A stretch of 64,000 nucleotides of DNA from Liolophura sinensis (taxonomy: Eukaryota > Mollusca > Polyplacophora > Chitonida > Chitonidae), in contig NC_088301.1 of assembly GCF_032854445.1 (NCBI RefSeq), positions 14,878,281-14,942,280 on the forward strand. The letters are read 5' to 3'. Positions 46,918 through 52,623 of the stretch are shown piece by piece. The translations under genes were made by a program, and so were the position numbers. Positions within the stretch are counted from its first letter, which is position 1, and the number at the start of each line of letters is the position of its first letter. The notes beneath the pieces are model-generated. The model saw only the letters and a program-made list of their open reading frames with translations, did not search any database and had not been told where the DNA came from.

Positions 46918-47632
46918 AGTCAATCAGACCTTTGTCCAGATAACGTATGTTCCCGGACATGTGTATACGTGTTATTACGTACTACCACATAATTATACTC
47001 GTGTTGTCTTTCAGCTATATTCAAGAAAAATGAAAAACGAGACGCTATCTGTCGTGTCAGTTGTCTATGGTATGTCGGACGGCGATATAGTTGTAGTTAA
47101 AATGGAGTGAATCGAAACTACTTCCTGATAACGAAGTCATTTTAAGTCAGACTGGCACTGGAATTCTCGAAGTAATTTTTTGTCCCTCGACTGTCTCCAA
47201 CTGCAACCTCCTCCTCCCCAACCCCCCACCCCAGCTCCCCTGCCACCGTAATGCTGGCCGTCTTTGTATATGTGAAATATTCTTCAGTACGGCGTAAAAC
47301 ACCAATCAAATACATTTCTTCGGTGGAATGGCTTAAAAAATTGTGCATGTCCCTTTCACCGACGGTAAACTGCGCTGCACTGGTGAAGTGTTAATTTTAT
47401 AAACCAATTAGTAATCATACGACAAACTGAAGTAACATTTTCTCCAGTATGAACAAAATAAGTGTGTGCTTTGATGCGCATTAAGCATCTCCGTCCGTGT
47501 AGGATTAGACAGATATACGTACATTCCATTATTTGCTCTGGCAAATGAAACAATGAAACAAGAGAATGGGTACATACCGGATGAGATATAACTGATGAGC
47601 AGATACGCGATGGTACATCTGGTGAAGAACAT
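11328..47632 (-). CDS. F-type lectin/multiple EGF transmembrane receptor (MEGF10/Draper-like), exon-joined model
   Basis: Model exons, 5' to 3' on minus: 47632-47578, 39884-39750, 39363-39154, 38258-38051, 37150-37055, 34908-34759, 33029-32883, 31727-31581, 30531-30385, 29093-28947, 25501-25355, 24667-24521, 22186-22043, 18061-17909, 12743-12603, 11999-11912, 11538-11328. Each has AG/GT borders, and every intron is phase 1 except the last (phase 2). Split codons join sensibly. The product is about 823 residues: signal peptide, EGF, fucolectin domain, eleven EGF-like modules, one membrane helix, Tyr-rich tail. Such receptors bind ligands outside the cell (in the Draper/MEGF10 family, dying cells or microbes) and signal through tail tyrosines; that role is inferred. 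One extra G at 38254-38259 breaks the frame unless it is an assembly error. Splicing may skip some of the duplicated modules. Confidence 0.75.
11912..11999 (-). CDS. Transmembrane exon of the receptor
   Basis: It is bounded by a TTTATAG acceptor and a GTAAGT donor. It encodes NYNYTGVVIGC followed by an almost pure Val/Ile/Ala/Leu run ending VLMYT, a single membrane helix of about 22 residues. It enters in phase 1 and leaves in phase 2, matching both neighbours. Confidence 0.85.
12000..12602 (-). other. Intron between last EGF exon and membrane exon
   Basis: AT-rich sequence with no additional exon seen. Confidence 0.5.
12603..12743 (-). CDS. EGF-like exon, membrane-proximal
   Basis: 141 bp, phase 1-1. 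It encodes CSPGTWGQNC...TCSLNC...GCDVRNGAC...GCTDGHEGRFCTR, with the WG and G-G-C spacing of laminin/MEGF-type EGF modules. Donor GTAAGC, acceptor TTGACAG. It differs strongly from the tandem-array exons, so it is an old module. Confidence 0.85.
13160..13330 (-). repeat. 3' LTR remnant of old gypsy element
   Basis: Partial match to 17640-17790. The outer limits are uncertain because both copies are eroded and this copy has an internal duplication of the GGACTT/AATGACTGC motif. Confidence 0.55.
13898..14291 (-). pseudogene. RNase H and RT tail remnant (old gypsy element)
   Basis: Fragments read RPIFKAPNLSRPFQM and EQPVSYFSRNLNRHQRN, matching the RNase H lead-in of gypsy elements (compare 59880-60060 in the intact copy). 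Several frames are involved and the active-site acids are not all visible. Confidence 0.65.
14297..14557 (-). pseudogene. Reverse transcriptase N-terminal remnant (old gypsy element)
   Basis: It encodes SGCCSPTVVISKFDGSIRLY, VDYRKTNAVN and YPIPRSEDCIDRVGNAKF, the fingers/palm start of a Ty3/gypsy RT. It is collinear with 59130-59300 of the intact element. The YxDD block has not been recovered. Confidence 0.75.
14699..14965 (-). repeat. SINE family A, most complete copy
   Basis: Minus-strand reading starts with an A box (GTGGCTCAGTTGGTTAGCGC) and has a B box (GAGTTCAAGTC) about 60 bp on. The conserved body with CCCACG/CCGGGCAGAG-type blocks follows, then the family 3' tail (GTGAAATATTCTTGAGTACG, GCGTAAAACACCAAT) and an A/T tail. 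This is the typical layout of an RNA polymerase III tRNA-derived SINE. Confidence 0.85.
15088..15800 (-). pseudogene. Integrase remnant (old gypsy element)
   Basis: A DQGSIVMSG segment near 15430 corresponds to DQGSNFMSG of the intact integrase. WDKAIKFVLLASRDTP and GISPFELVYG at 15303-15150 correspond to its C-terminal region. It lies upstream of RT in transcription order. Confidence 0.7.
15820..16107 (-). pseudogene. Pro-integrase spacer remnant (old gypsy element)
   Basis: A 95-residue frame with SRSQKRAREKED and NLAETFFHDIDG parallels the linker between protease and integrase in the intact element (which has SRKVSTDQGS and LSETFLNNMLDG). Confidence 0.5.
16135..16500 (-). pseudogene. Aspartic protease remnant (old gypsy element)
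   Basis: The segment VRILRNLRANQ stands where intact copies have the LRDTGAS active site, so the catalytic Asp is lost. MSVPLLEVTITSDLVTEGVV follows, as in the intact copy after its frameshift. Confidence 0.6.
16484..17226 (-). pseudogene. Gag remnant (old gypsy element)
   Basis: Two frames carry recognisable gag: a Lys/Glu-rich segment at 17226-17023, and a capsid segment (LREAILLEEFKNNVGNEVKA) at 16810-16484 collinear with the intact gag near 56400-56520. Confidence 0.65.
17560..17577 (-). other. Primer-binding site of old gypsy element (tRNA-Pro-like)
   Basis: TTGGGGCTTGTCCGGGAA differs by one base from the site in the intact element (55430-55447) and resembles the tRNA-Pro site used by some vertebrate retroviruses. 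Confidence 0.65.
17581..17800 (-). repeat. 5' LTR remnant of old gypsy element
   Basis: It lies immediately upstream (minus strand) of the primer-binding site. Similarity to 13160-13330 is visible over about 150 bp; the outer boundary is not clear. Confidence 0.55.
17909..18061 (-). CDS. EGF-like exon (N-x-T rich type)
   Basis: 153 bp, phase 1-1, acceptor TTTGACAG, donor GTTAGT. It encodes CDAGFWGADCEQKCGEC, then two Asn-x-Thr sites, GDC, and NPRCKAGFLGSHC. It has eight Cys in the MEGF spacing. Its sequence is closer to the exon at 34759-34908 than to the tandem array. The apparent open frame over this spot is a different frame and is spurious. Confidence 0.85.
18104..18265 (+). repeat. SINE family A, diverged copy
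   Basis: A-box-like AGTGGCCAAATGGTTAGTAT and B-box-like GTCAGTTTAAGTCC are followed by the family body (CAGCTCATCCTGGCTTCC). The 3' end is eroded. Confidence 0.65.
18266..19439. other. Intronic stretch, nothing recognised
   Basis: Short frames only, no exon-like EGF signature. Confidence 0.4.
19440..20140 (+). repeat. Copy 2 of the ~700-bp dispersed duplication
   Basis: Diverged partner of 10450-11190, in the same orientation. The 130-residue frame at 19864-20256 starts inside it, but the matching frame in copy 1 is broken, so a protein is not supported. Confidence 0.7.
20812..20890 (+). repeat. Short tandem repeat, ~18-bp unit
   Basis: About four imperfect units of the type ACATGTAACACGGCCCCT. 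Confidence 0.75.
20923..21171 (-). pseudogene. DIRS-like retroelement RT/RNase H fragment
   Basis: An 82-codon open frame with a Y-A-P-F-K-Y-R-x-x-E start, NGDLDKTMQLS, a DFTWWIRS block and a terminal VVVYSDAS resembles the RT-RNase H junction of DIRS-type (tyrosine recombinase) retrotransposons. The DAS would be the first RNase H acid. No recombinase or split repeats are visible, so it is a fragment. Confidence 0.55.
22043..22186 (-). CDS. EGF-like exon (array type, oldest split)
   Basis: 144 bp, phase 1-1, donor GTGAGT. It reads CEAGTYGPDCNETCGSCARG, then CNTTSGHC, GDPRCMPGYSGLKCK. It lacks the TG end codon of the other array exons. The flanking intron resembles the array but has no SINE at the shared site (22320). 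Confidence 0.88.
22428..22640 (+). repeat. SINE family B copy
   Basis: It starts CTCGCTAGCTGAGATGGTTAAAGC (A-box-like) and ends with ATTCACGTGAGAA..TTCTTGGGTACG, which resembles the family-A tail. Copies lie at 29479, 30780, 32118 and 24888. Confidence 0.6.
22901..24419. other. Intronic stretch, no exon seen
   Basis: AT-rich, with short frames only. A duplicated CTGGAAGATGATAGAA / CTGAAAGACGATAGAA motif lies near 23980-24030. Confidence 0.4.
24521..24667 (-). CDS. EGF-like exon, array unit
   Basis: 147 bp, phase 1-1, donor GTGAGT. It encodes CEAGKYGHYCNETCGSC, CNTASGYC, NPRCMSGYSSLKCKTG. All eight Cys are kept, with scattered changes (His-Tyr-Cys; GYSS in place of GYSG). Confidence 0.87.
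25355..25501 (-). CDS. EGF-like exon, array unit
   Basis: 147 bp, phase 1-1, donor GTCAGT. It encodes CEAGTYGHDCNKTCGSC, CNTTSGHC, NPRCMPGYSGLKCKTG. It and its flanks are closest to the exon at 32883-33029 (both have the GTCAGT donor and the same downstream block), indicating an intermingled duplication order. Confidence 0.9.
25516..27560. other. Intronic stretch, no exon seen
   Basis: No splice-bounded EGF signature. Short frames show no motif. Confidence 0.4.
27562..27760 (+). repeat. SINE family A, 5'-truncated
   Basis: It begins near the B box (GTGAGTTCAAGTCCAGCTCA) and runs to GTGAAATATTCTTAAGTACA and an AAATAAATAAG tail. Confidence 0.75.
27880..28018 (-). pseudogene. Relic EGF exon
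   Basis: The acceptor is good (ATCTTCAG) and the first codons fit phase 1 (CDNGTYRLNCSET). The third Cys of the module is Ser, an insertion precedes VCMPGY, and no phase-1 donor follows the last Cys. It is probably skipped or dead. Confidence 0.7.
28947..29093 (-). CDS. EGF-like exon, array unit
   Basis: 147 bp, phase 1-1, donor GTGAGA. It encodes CGAGKYGHDCNETCGSC, SDSCNTTSGHC, EPRCMPGHSGLKCKTG. Confidence 0.88.
29228..29397 (-). repeat. SINE family A, 5'-truncated, with 10-bp target duplication
   Basis: It is flanked by CTGACATTTA (29218-29227 and 29398-29407). The same 170-bp copy sits at the matching place in the unit at 31861-32030. Confidence 0.88.
29479..29720 (+). repeat. SINE family B copy
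   Basis: A-box-like CTCGCTAGCTGAGATGGG, B-box-like GCGTGTTCAATGTCC, and a CACGTGAGAAAATTCTTGAG tail. It was duplicated with the exon units. Confidence 0.6.
30385..30531 (-). CDS. EGF-like exon, array unit
   Basis: 147 bp, phase 1-1, donor GTGAGA. It encodes CEAGKYGSGCTETCGLC, SDSCNTTSGHC, EPRCKPGYSGLKCKTG. Changes cluster in the first loop, yet all Cys remain. Confidence 0.88.
30668..30775 (-). repeat. SINE family A, internally deleted copy shared by descent
   Basis: It lies about 135 bp past the exon, like the copies at 29228 and 31861, but the central ~70 bp are deleted. Confidence 0.75.
30780..30940 (+). repeat. SINE family B, partial
   Basis: It retains the B-box region and the CTTTGGCAAAGG end; the 5' part is missing. 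Confidence 0.5.
31581..31727 (-). CDS. EGF-like exon, array unit
   Basis: 147 bp, phase 1-1, donor GTGAGT. It encodes CEAGKYGHDCNETCGSC, SDSCNTTSGHC, EPRCMPGYSGFKCKTG. Confidence 0.9.
31861..32030 (-). repeat. SINE family A, copy shared by descent with 29228-29397
   Basis: Target duplication CTGACATTTA at 31851-31860 and 32031-32040, with the same truncation point and length as the sister copy. Confidence 0.88.
32118..32275 (+). repeat. SINE family B, internally deleted
   Basis: It has the same start as the 29479 copy, then jumps from the B box to CACGTGAGAAAATTCTTGAG. Confidence 0.55.
32883..33029 (-). CDS. EGF-like exon, first of the array
   Basis: 147 bp, phase 1-1, donor GTCAGT. It encodes CDAGTYGHDCNETCGSC, PSSCNTTSGHC, NPRCMPGYSGLKCKTG. 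It is nearly the same as 25355-25501. Confidence 0.9.
33061..34540. other. Intronic stretch, no exon seen
   Basis: Only short frames. No SINE or EGF signature recognised. Confidence 0.4.
34550..34745 (-). pseudogene. Two partial EGF-exon 3' ends
   Basis: Minus-strand readings include GNPRCDAGYM near 34735-34690 and CDTGYMSNG near 34590-34555, both copies of the end of the next exon (NPRCDAGFMRNKC). They lack the rest of the module, so they are fragments of local duplication. Confidence 0.6.
34759..34908 (-). CDS. EGF-like exon
   Basis: 150 bp, phase 1-1, acceptor TTTTGCAG, donor GTTAGT. It encodes CVDGRWEKHCQKDCGHC, DKCDKVTEEC, NPRCDAGFMRNKCWTG. A diverged copy exists on the other strand at 53841-53990. 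Confidence 0.87.
35110..35272 (+). repeat. Dispersed repeat 'R1'
   Basis: GACGTACAGAATGGAGAGTA, AAACCAAAGCAG, GTGATAGTTGGCAAATTGTC and CCTAGTCAGGGC blocks shared with 49775 and 41160. Confidence 0.65.
35695..35828 (-). repeat. SINE family A, 5'-truncated
   Basis: It has the 3' tail and body blocks up to CCCACGACCATCC. Confidence 0.75.
35829..37050. other. Intronic stretch, no exon seen
   Basis: The 132-residue frame at 35876-36274 (minus) has no recognisable domain or splice context. Confidence 0.4.
37055..37150 (-). CDS. Short EGF-like exon after the lectin domain
   Basis: 96 bp, phase 1-1, acceptor CTGACAG, donor GTAAAG. It encodes CSAGWYGEMCGQQCNTTTAC, SKCDVTRTRCTG. The first codon joins the preceding lectin exon to give YG-V-CSAG. 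Confidence 0.82.
37505..37740 (-). pseudogene. Relic of the second F-type lectin exon
   Basis: The segment ending in CTACG/GTACA near 37515 matches the end of 38051-38258 (GGCCAGGT...GTGAAGT...CTACG/GTACG). A further CATGACACC/GACACCGGACA similarity extends to about 37700. It is heavily eroded. Confidence 0.45.
38051..38258 (-). CDS. F-type lectin (fucolectin) domain, second exon
   Basis: It encodes GHRLSGFTLYVKNSSQGDK, CYHDTT, ITSRPGVPLTLCEVLIYG, the C-terminal half of an F-type lectin/F5-8C-like fold. The usual paired Cys before the Arg-Leu (DCC.ERL) is absent, so classical fucose binding is doubtful. Donor GTACGT, phase 1. The 5' edge is a G6 run (38254-38259) and the exon has 208 bp; 207 bp would keep the frame. 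Confidence 0.8.
38259..39153 (-). other. Intron between the two lectin exons
   Basis: It contains a weak, diverged family-A SINE at about 38475-38600. No extra exon seen. Confidence 0.45.
39154..39363 (-). CDS. F-type lectin domain, first exon
   Basis: 210 bp, acceptor TTATAG, donor GTAAGA, phase 1-1. It encodes NVALGKKTFQSSDYSGHTSE, LAVDG, GTPCTHT, WRVTL, IYNFTIYNREQK, the N-terminal half of an F-type lectin domain (NVALGK...SS, AVDG and CTHT are family hallmarks). Confidence 0.87.
39750..39884 (-). CDS. First EGF-like exon of the receptor
   Basis: 135 bp, acceptor GTTTCAG, donor GTAAGT, phase 1-1. It encodes VCPGSTYGPDCKYDCHC, TCDPQNGCEGNCAAGWDG, PTCQR. It joins the signal-peptide exon as SS-A-VCPG and the lectin exon as QR-R-NVALG. 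Confidence 0.87.
40395..40580 (-). repeat. SINE family A
   Basis: 3' tail (GGTGTTTTACACCGCACTCAA as seen on plus) and body to a B-box-like GGTTCAAACCC at 40571. Confidence 0.7.
41160..41250 (+). repeat. Dispersed repeat 'R1'
   Basis: GAGAGTGAAACCAGAGCA, TTGTGATAGTTGGCAATTGG and GTGAAATACGG blocks. Confidence 0.6.
41822..42028 (+). repeat. SINE family A, 5'-truncated, with 14-bp target duplication
   Basis: It lies between copies of TCAAAAAATCAAAT (41808-41821 and 42029-42042). It starts just before the B box and ends in an A/T tail. Confidence 0.88.
42483..42541 (+). repeat. Short tandem repeat, ~15-bp unit
   Basis: Four imperfect copies of TTAGCAGAACACAA. Confidence 0.75.
43435..44875 (+). 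repeat. Minisatellite, ~20-23-bp unit, interrupted by a SINE
   Basis: Dozens of imperfect units built on TTGGGGTAACTATTACTGT, alternating with GATAACGATTATTGCGG forms. The array covers about 1.1 kb outside the SINE at 43692-44031. It lies in the first (8-kb) intron of the receptor gene. No coding role. Confidence 0.92.
43692..44031 (-). repeat. SINE family C inside the minisatellite
   Basis: Read on minus it starts with a tRNA-like GCACAGTTGGTAAAGCGTC A box and ends in the TGACGACGAAGGAATCC-side tail with CTCAACAATTTTTCAG (plus-strand reading). An 18-bp target duplication GTAAATATTACTGTGAGT flanks it (43674-43691 and 44032-44049). Confidence 0.88.
44990..45370 (+). repeat. Copy 1 of a ~340-bp local duplication
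   Basis: It matches 48545-48890 over landmarks such as TTATGCGCAAT, TCAAGGAAGTATCAAGC and CGTAATAAG.ATCGG. Confidence 0.75.
45450..45640 (+). repeat. Dispersed repeat 'R1', longest left part
   Basis: CTTAGTCCATCAGCAGAAAC, TTTATGCACGAATACAA, then ACGTACAGTATAGAGAGTA and AAACCAGAGCAGCGACGAC. Confidence 0.65.
45664..47227. other. First-intron stretch, no exon seen
   Basis: A C-run followed by (CA)n lies at about 46888-46918. Short frames carry no motif. Confidence 0.4.
47228..47335 (+). repeat. SINE family A 3' end
   Basis: GTGAAATATTCTTCAGTACG, GCGTAAAACACCAATCAAAT. Confidence 0.75.
47578..47632 (-). CDS. First coding exon: signal peptide
   Basis: ATG at 47632 starts MFFTRCTIAYLLISYISS, a short basic-hydrophobic signal sequence. 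It ends in phase 1 at a GTATGT donor and joins the EGF exon at 39884 as ISS-A-VCPG. A longer upstream in-frame reading has no other ATG. Confidence 0.65.
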
Positions 47633-47633
47633 T

Positions 47634-47673
47634 ATTGGTACCAAAGTGTTTCAAAGTAACACCTACTAAGCAT
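47634..47673 (-). promoter_or_regulatory. Upstream ORF overlapping the receptor start
   Basis: ATG at 47673 opens a 13-codon frame whose TAA shares its last base with the main ATG (TAATG). This could damp translation if it lies in the mRNA leader. Confidence 0.4.
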
Positions 47674-47727
47674 TTGACAAGTCTTAGACTCCAGGCATTC
47701 AAGGCCTGTGTCAAGTCGTGTGCCTAG

Positions 47728-47734
47728 TTATATA
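47728..47734 (-). promoter_or_regulatory. TATA box of the receptor gene
   Basis: TATATAA on the minus strand, about 96 bp upstream of the ATG. Predicted transcription start is near 47700. Confidence 0.55.
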
Positions 47735-48544
47735 GGGTATAGACGAGATGAGGTAACACGACAGTTTGACGCTTGTCTCCACGGGTCACCAGTTTTCCTG
47801 TAACTAGCCATAGCCTATCCTTACAAACAGAATGATATCAAGTGCCAAAAGTATGGCGTGCAAAGAATGACGTGAAAGAAATCATTGTGTCAGCAGAAGG
47901 GTGATCAGTGTTTTACCTACCTCGCCACTCACTGTCATTCTACATGAACACCATTATACTATAGACTTACATCATAGTCCATCTAGGAAGAAGACTGCGT
48001 CAATACATATCCCAATAATTTCAAACATATGAGAGTTCTAAAACCATCACTCCGCTACCTTTATAATGCGGATTCTAAGCTTTTTAATGGTCAGAGTATC
48101 CATGAAATGCGTTCCCATTTCTATCTGACTTCTGACCACGGATGTTTTATTGTAAGAAACATACAGTACAGCATTCACAAACACAATGTACGTAAGTTAC
48201 TTACCAAACGCCGGTGTTTTACTCTGCGTTTTCTTCTACCTTTATATTTTACCCCTGTTGTATAAGTGAACTTTTTTTTGAGTGATGAATGAAATAAATC
48301 TGCGTTTGGGGGTACTATATGTCGCGGAGATAGAGTGTAATCTCTCTTCCTAGTAACACGCGGTAACACCCAAATGGAAAATAGTTCTAATGCTCGATAT
48401 AAGAACACAGTTACGTGTCACGGGTAACACGCGGATCACGGTGACACAAAGACCTAAAGTACGGTGTTACTACATGAACTTGGCGATGACTCACATTGTC
48501 TCGAACAAGCGATTATTCTTTCATTAGGTCTCATGTTTATGTTT

Positions 48545-48890
48545 CAACATAAATATTGTTATTTTACGCTGATAGATGTGAAGCCAATGGTCAGAGGTCT
48601 GTCAGCCGGTCACTCTTGAAGTGAGGATCTTGTTCCAATAATGATAACAATTTACGCAATCTGTTATGCGCAATCTACCAATTGTATACGGGCTCTTACG
48701 ATCAAGGAGAATCAAGGAAGTATCAAGCTCAACACCTCAACGTCAGCGGTAAATATACAAATTTTCCAGTCGACCAGTCTTGCATGTCTTTCCGTTTTAG
48801 CGCTAACCTGAATATCTTATTACTTAGGTTGTTCTAAGAATGACATTCTTAGAAACGTAATAAGACATCGGCATGGGTAAAGTGGATTGC
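48545..48890 (+). repeat. Copy 2 of the ~340-bp local duplication
   Basis: Diverged partner of 44990-45370, in the same orientation. Confidence 0.75.
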
Positions 48891-49774
48891 GCAAATAAAT
48901 TTAAGGCATCAGTCAAACGAACTGAGACCAACAGAGCCCTTGGTTTTGCTTTCAGCAGCCGGATGTTCTATGCCTTTAAGCTAAAACGCAAAGCACATTC
49001 AAATCGTGATGGTATTACCATGTGCGTAGGTCTTTTGAGGCGATTTCTATGTGTGATGCAGGACCGTGCGTTTTAGTGCTGGATGCATTAAACGGCTCAG
49101 AGAAAAAAGGCCTAATGACGAAGCGGAAGTACTGGATCTGATACAATCAGACAATTGTCTGAAATTCCACGTAATGGCGCAGTCTACATACACGGGGAAC
49201 TACATGGCGTTAAAACAGCATTATACGGTAGACACCGACGCCACACATGAATAGTTGTATCAGAACATGTTATCGCTGAAATGCCCGATTACCAAGGCAA
49301 CCCCGGTGTTATAAAGGGAAAGAGAAACAGGCTTTCATATGTCCCTACTGGAGAACTTTAAATTATGTCTAGCGGGCGAAGTTTGACATGCTTTCAGATT
49401 CTCTGAAGCTAGAGAGAGAACTGGTAGAAGCGGATATAGAAGACGATTTTTTGTTTGGAATGCTCAGGAAGGGTGAACGATGGGTGATTGGTATTGAATA
49501 ACATCAGAGATATTGATGGTACAACTAACGTTGTTATTGTGAACTGGGGATGTATATTCATCGTGTTGAAATTCCATCGCCACGTTAGCTATATTAACAG
49601 TTGCTGTCAAAGCGCAGTTGAGATAAATATTTTGTTATCGACAACTAATATTATAGCACGGCATTCTAAAGACTTCAATCAGTCGCCCAGAACATACCCT
49701 GCATTTTTTGGTACCGATTCGGCTTAAGCCATGGTGCTAGGAGCGTATAATTTGCTGCAATTTATTCATTTACA
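48891..49774. other. Intergenic, no supported gene
   Basis: Frames at 48873-49076, 49066-49254 and 49488-49727 show no domain. Confidence 0.4.
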
Positions 49775-49905
49775 TAAAAAGCGACGACAGTGTGATAACT
49801 GGTAAACGGTCACACGTAAGTGGTGAAATACGGCCTCTTGTCAGTTAACCTTAGTCAGCGTTTTATTCTAACTATTCACGTGAATGCATAAATAATAGCA
49901 ATGAA
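49775..49905 (+). repeat. Dispersed repeat 'R1', clearest copy
   Basis: AGCGACGACAGTGTGATAAC, GGTCACACGTAAGTGGTG, AAATACGGCC, CCTTAGTCAGCG and TTCACGTGAATGCATAAAT blocks. Confidence 0.7.
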
Positions 49906-49911
49906 AGACTT

Positions 49912-50123
49912 GGTGCTGTTCTTAGCCAATCCAAGAGAACAGGGGACCTGTAATTGTGGCTGCTAGTGACACATTGAATAAAGCAGAAAGGAACTATCGT
50001 GTGACCGATAAAGAATTGCTGATTGTAAAATGTTTTACAGAATATTTTCGCTGCTCTTTACTAGGTTGGAACTTCACGGTCATCACATATCACATGGCTT
50101 TGAATCGCATTTTGAAACAGTAG
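49912..50123 (+). pseudogene. Ty3/gypsy RNase H fragment
   Basis: GAVLSQ is followed, after a one-base shift near 49945, by PVIVAASDTLNKAERNYRVT, DKELLIVKCFTEYF and FTVITYHMAL, the RNase H region of a gypsy element (DKELL = second acid region). It ends at a stop at 50121-50123. It belongs to a different lineage from the element at 54420, whose equivalent reads TIEKECLSLILAL. Confidence 0.8.
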
Positions 50124-50926
50124 ATGCTGACGGCGGCTGCCATTTTGAGTTGATCGGAATATCGAGACCCGTTGTAAGGAATTCTGTACAAATATTGTTG
50201 TGCCGTGTTCGGCTGCTGTCTTATTTTAATCGCGAACTGAGCAACCCTCTGCCAACATAGGGTTGGGGTGTAACGTACATTGCGCCGGTGCACACATAGC
50301 TCGTACTAACAACGTTTTGGTCAACATCTGCCCGGTTTAAGCTAGTCAAGATAGAATCAATCAATAGATGGAATTACGTCACCAAGAATGCCAAAATTTG
50401 AGAATAACAGACTATGGATTACATGTAGCTGTAAGCATGCTCACTGGCGAACTTTGTTCGATGTGAAATACCAGCCCTCAACTTATAGTGTGTGTAAAAT
50501 TTGCACTCAGTACATGTGTCGGAAATGTAGAATTGTTATGTGAATGAAAAGGATTATATTGATAAAACCTAGTTTACCTGACAAAGCCATGATGCCTATA
50601 GCCATGTTCAAGCTTCTAAAATGACACCATTATAAACAGAACTCAGACCCAGTCTCTTAGCCAAGGCCGTGAACTATGTGCTACTTCTCATACTTTCGTT
50701 ATACGCGCCATCACACATATACCTTACCACACACGGGCTCTTCATTCTGCACGTAATATATGTGTTCGTCGGTTGTCTCTTTATGTTCCATCACATAAAA
50801 TAGTCGTGTTAAAAACCGGATGTAAGGTTGCCCTTACGTCACGCTCATAAAATAACCCTTTCTGGTTGCATGCACCAACATAGCTAATATCACATTGGTT
50901 AGATTTGGACTTATTGTCGGCTTGTC

Positions 50927-51010
50927 ATGGCAAGCCATTCTCCTCTAACATTGTTCATCTTCGCTGCCATTTTATGTGTGATAATCAATGGGCTTTCAGT
51001 GGATATGTAA
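50927..51010 (+). CDS. Possible signal-peptide first exon or tiny ORF
   Basis: 27 codons, MASHSPLTLFIFAAILCVII and so on, a classic signal-peptide profile. Any donor (GTAACA) would be phase 2, and no matching downstream exon was found. The function is unknown; it may be chance. Confidence 0.2.
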   Translation: MASHSPLTLFIFAAILCVIINGLSVDM

Positions 51011-52533
51011 CATTCTTTTTATGCCATTGTGCATAATTGTTTGATACAAGAAATACTAATTAATTTTAGAGTTTCGGGTTAGAACTTTTGTCACTCTGGG
51101 TTAAATGATATTACTGTACTGTCCGTATCTTGCGAAACTAATAAGTACATTATTTGCATATTATCAGGACACGTCTCAGTGCCTTATACAAGAGTGTTAG
51201 TGCCATTCTGCGTAGCTTAGTGCCAATTTTTGTCAGTTCTAGTACAGACCTGTACCTGCCCAAGGTGGCCCTATATATCTTAGTGCTGCCTCATTGGAAA
51301 GGTAACTACATAATACTGCTTTTGTTTCGTCAACAAACCATCAAAATAGTACCACTGATACTACTGGTCAAAGACGAAGATCGTTCGCTCCAACACAAGG
51401 GCGGGATTTAGATATGGGTCATTCATTTAAAGTGTCAAATGGAAATTGTATCCCGTATCACAAAGAGTTGTCAAATTTAAATAATACATTATTGAAATGC
51501 CTAAACGTTAAAGACTACTGAGCGTCACCTTACGAGCAAAGCCGAGGTGCGATTAGGACACGAATCAGAAAATAAAAACTATTCACAACATGCTTGATGG
51601 AAGGAACTACAGAAGATAACAGTAGTGCACGTTCTGGCACAAAAAATGCCTGTATGCCAGATTCGTACTGACTGTTGCATTAATATAAAAATTAATTTAT
51701 CATTGCTAGTAGCATAAATATAATTATCTTGCTGTCAATTTAAGTTTGTGTAAGATCCTGTCGGATTGAAAATAATGAAGTTTAATCAAATACATGTAGT
51801 TTAGAAGACACACGTGACATTTTCTCCATTCTACTTGGGGTCTGTCACTACTGTATGTATTGCCATTAACACATACGACTGTTTGCTACTGATGGTTCCA
51901 AATCTGTGTCATACAAGAATGGGCACGTTATAATAGTGGCATATTAAAAAGGACTTGGACATACACTGTATAATGTGTATATATAGTCTGGATAAAAATG
52001 CGCTGTTTCCCCCGGTCTCTGCTCGATTTTCTTCCACGTCGTAGAAATCAAATATTCCTGTTTGAACATCAGTCACGTACATAGGTAAATACAGGCCAGA
52101 TAGTAATGTGATTTACTGAAGGGATCTATGATGTAGTTTAAGGATTGAATAAGCCAAAAAAATGGTATTAAGTTATGACTGATTATGGCTTAACGCCACA
52201 TAGGCAATTTTGCAGCCATATCTTGGCGATACTAAGTTATGAATGATGGTAGTAGCACTGTTATATGGAGCAATGAGAGGTGATGGTTTCGTAGGGGTTT
52301 TTGTTATACCCCCTCAAGCCGTATTGTAGGCTGTTTCAGTTTTGATAGTCGCATAAGTTATTCTCTATGTAGAAGGTTGGATAACAACGACTCAACCCTG
52401 AGAATCGAAGGTGGTCAAACATTTTGTGCCGAAATGTAATTTTCAGGCCTTCATTAACTAAGTGATTTATACCCAACAGTGCGTCTCTAATGTCATTAAA
52501 GTTAGTGTTTTTTTTAAGCTTTTGTGGTTCAAC

Positions 52534-52623
52534 ATAAAGTTGTGTCAGTCCCACCTTAACCCGGAGTCTAGATTTCCAATAAAGTTGTGTCAGTCCCACC
52601 TTAACCCTGAATCTAGATTTCCA
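52534..52623 (+). repeat. 45-bp tandem duplication (two copies)
   Basis: ATAAAGTTGTGTCAGTCCCA starts each copy. The copies differ at a few bases (CCCGGAG versus CCCTGAA). Confidence 0.85.
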
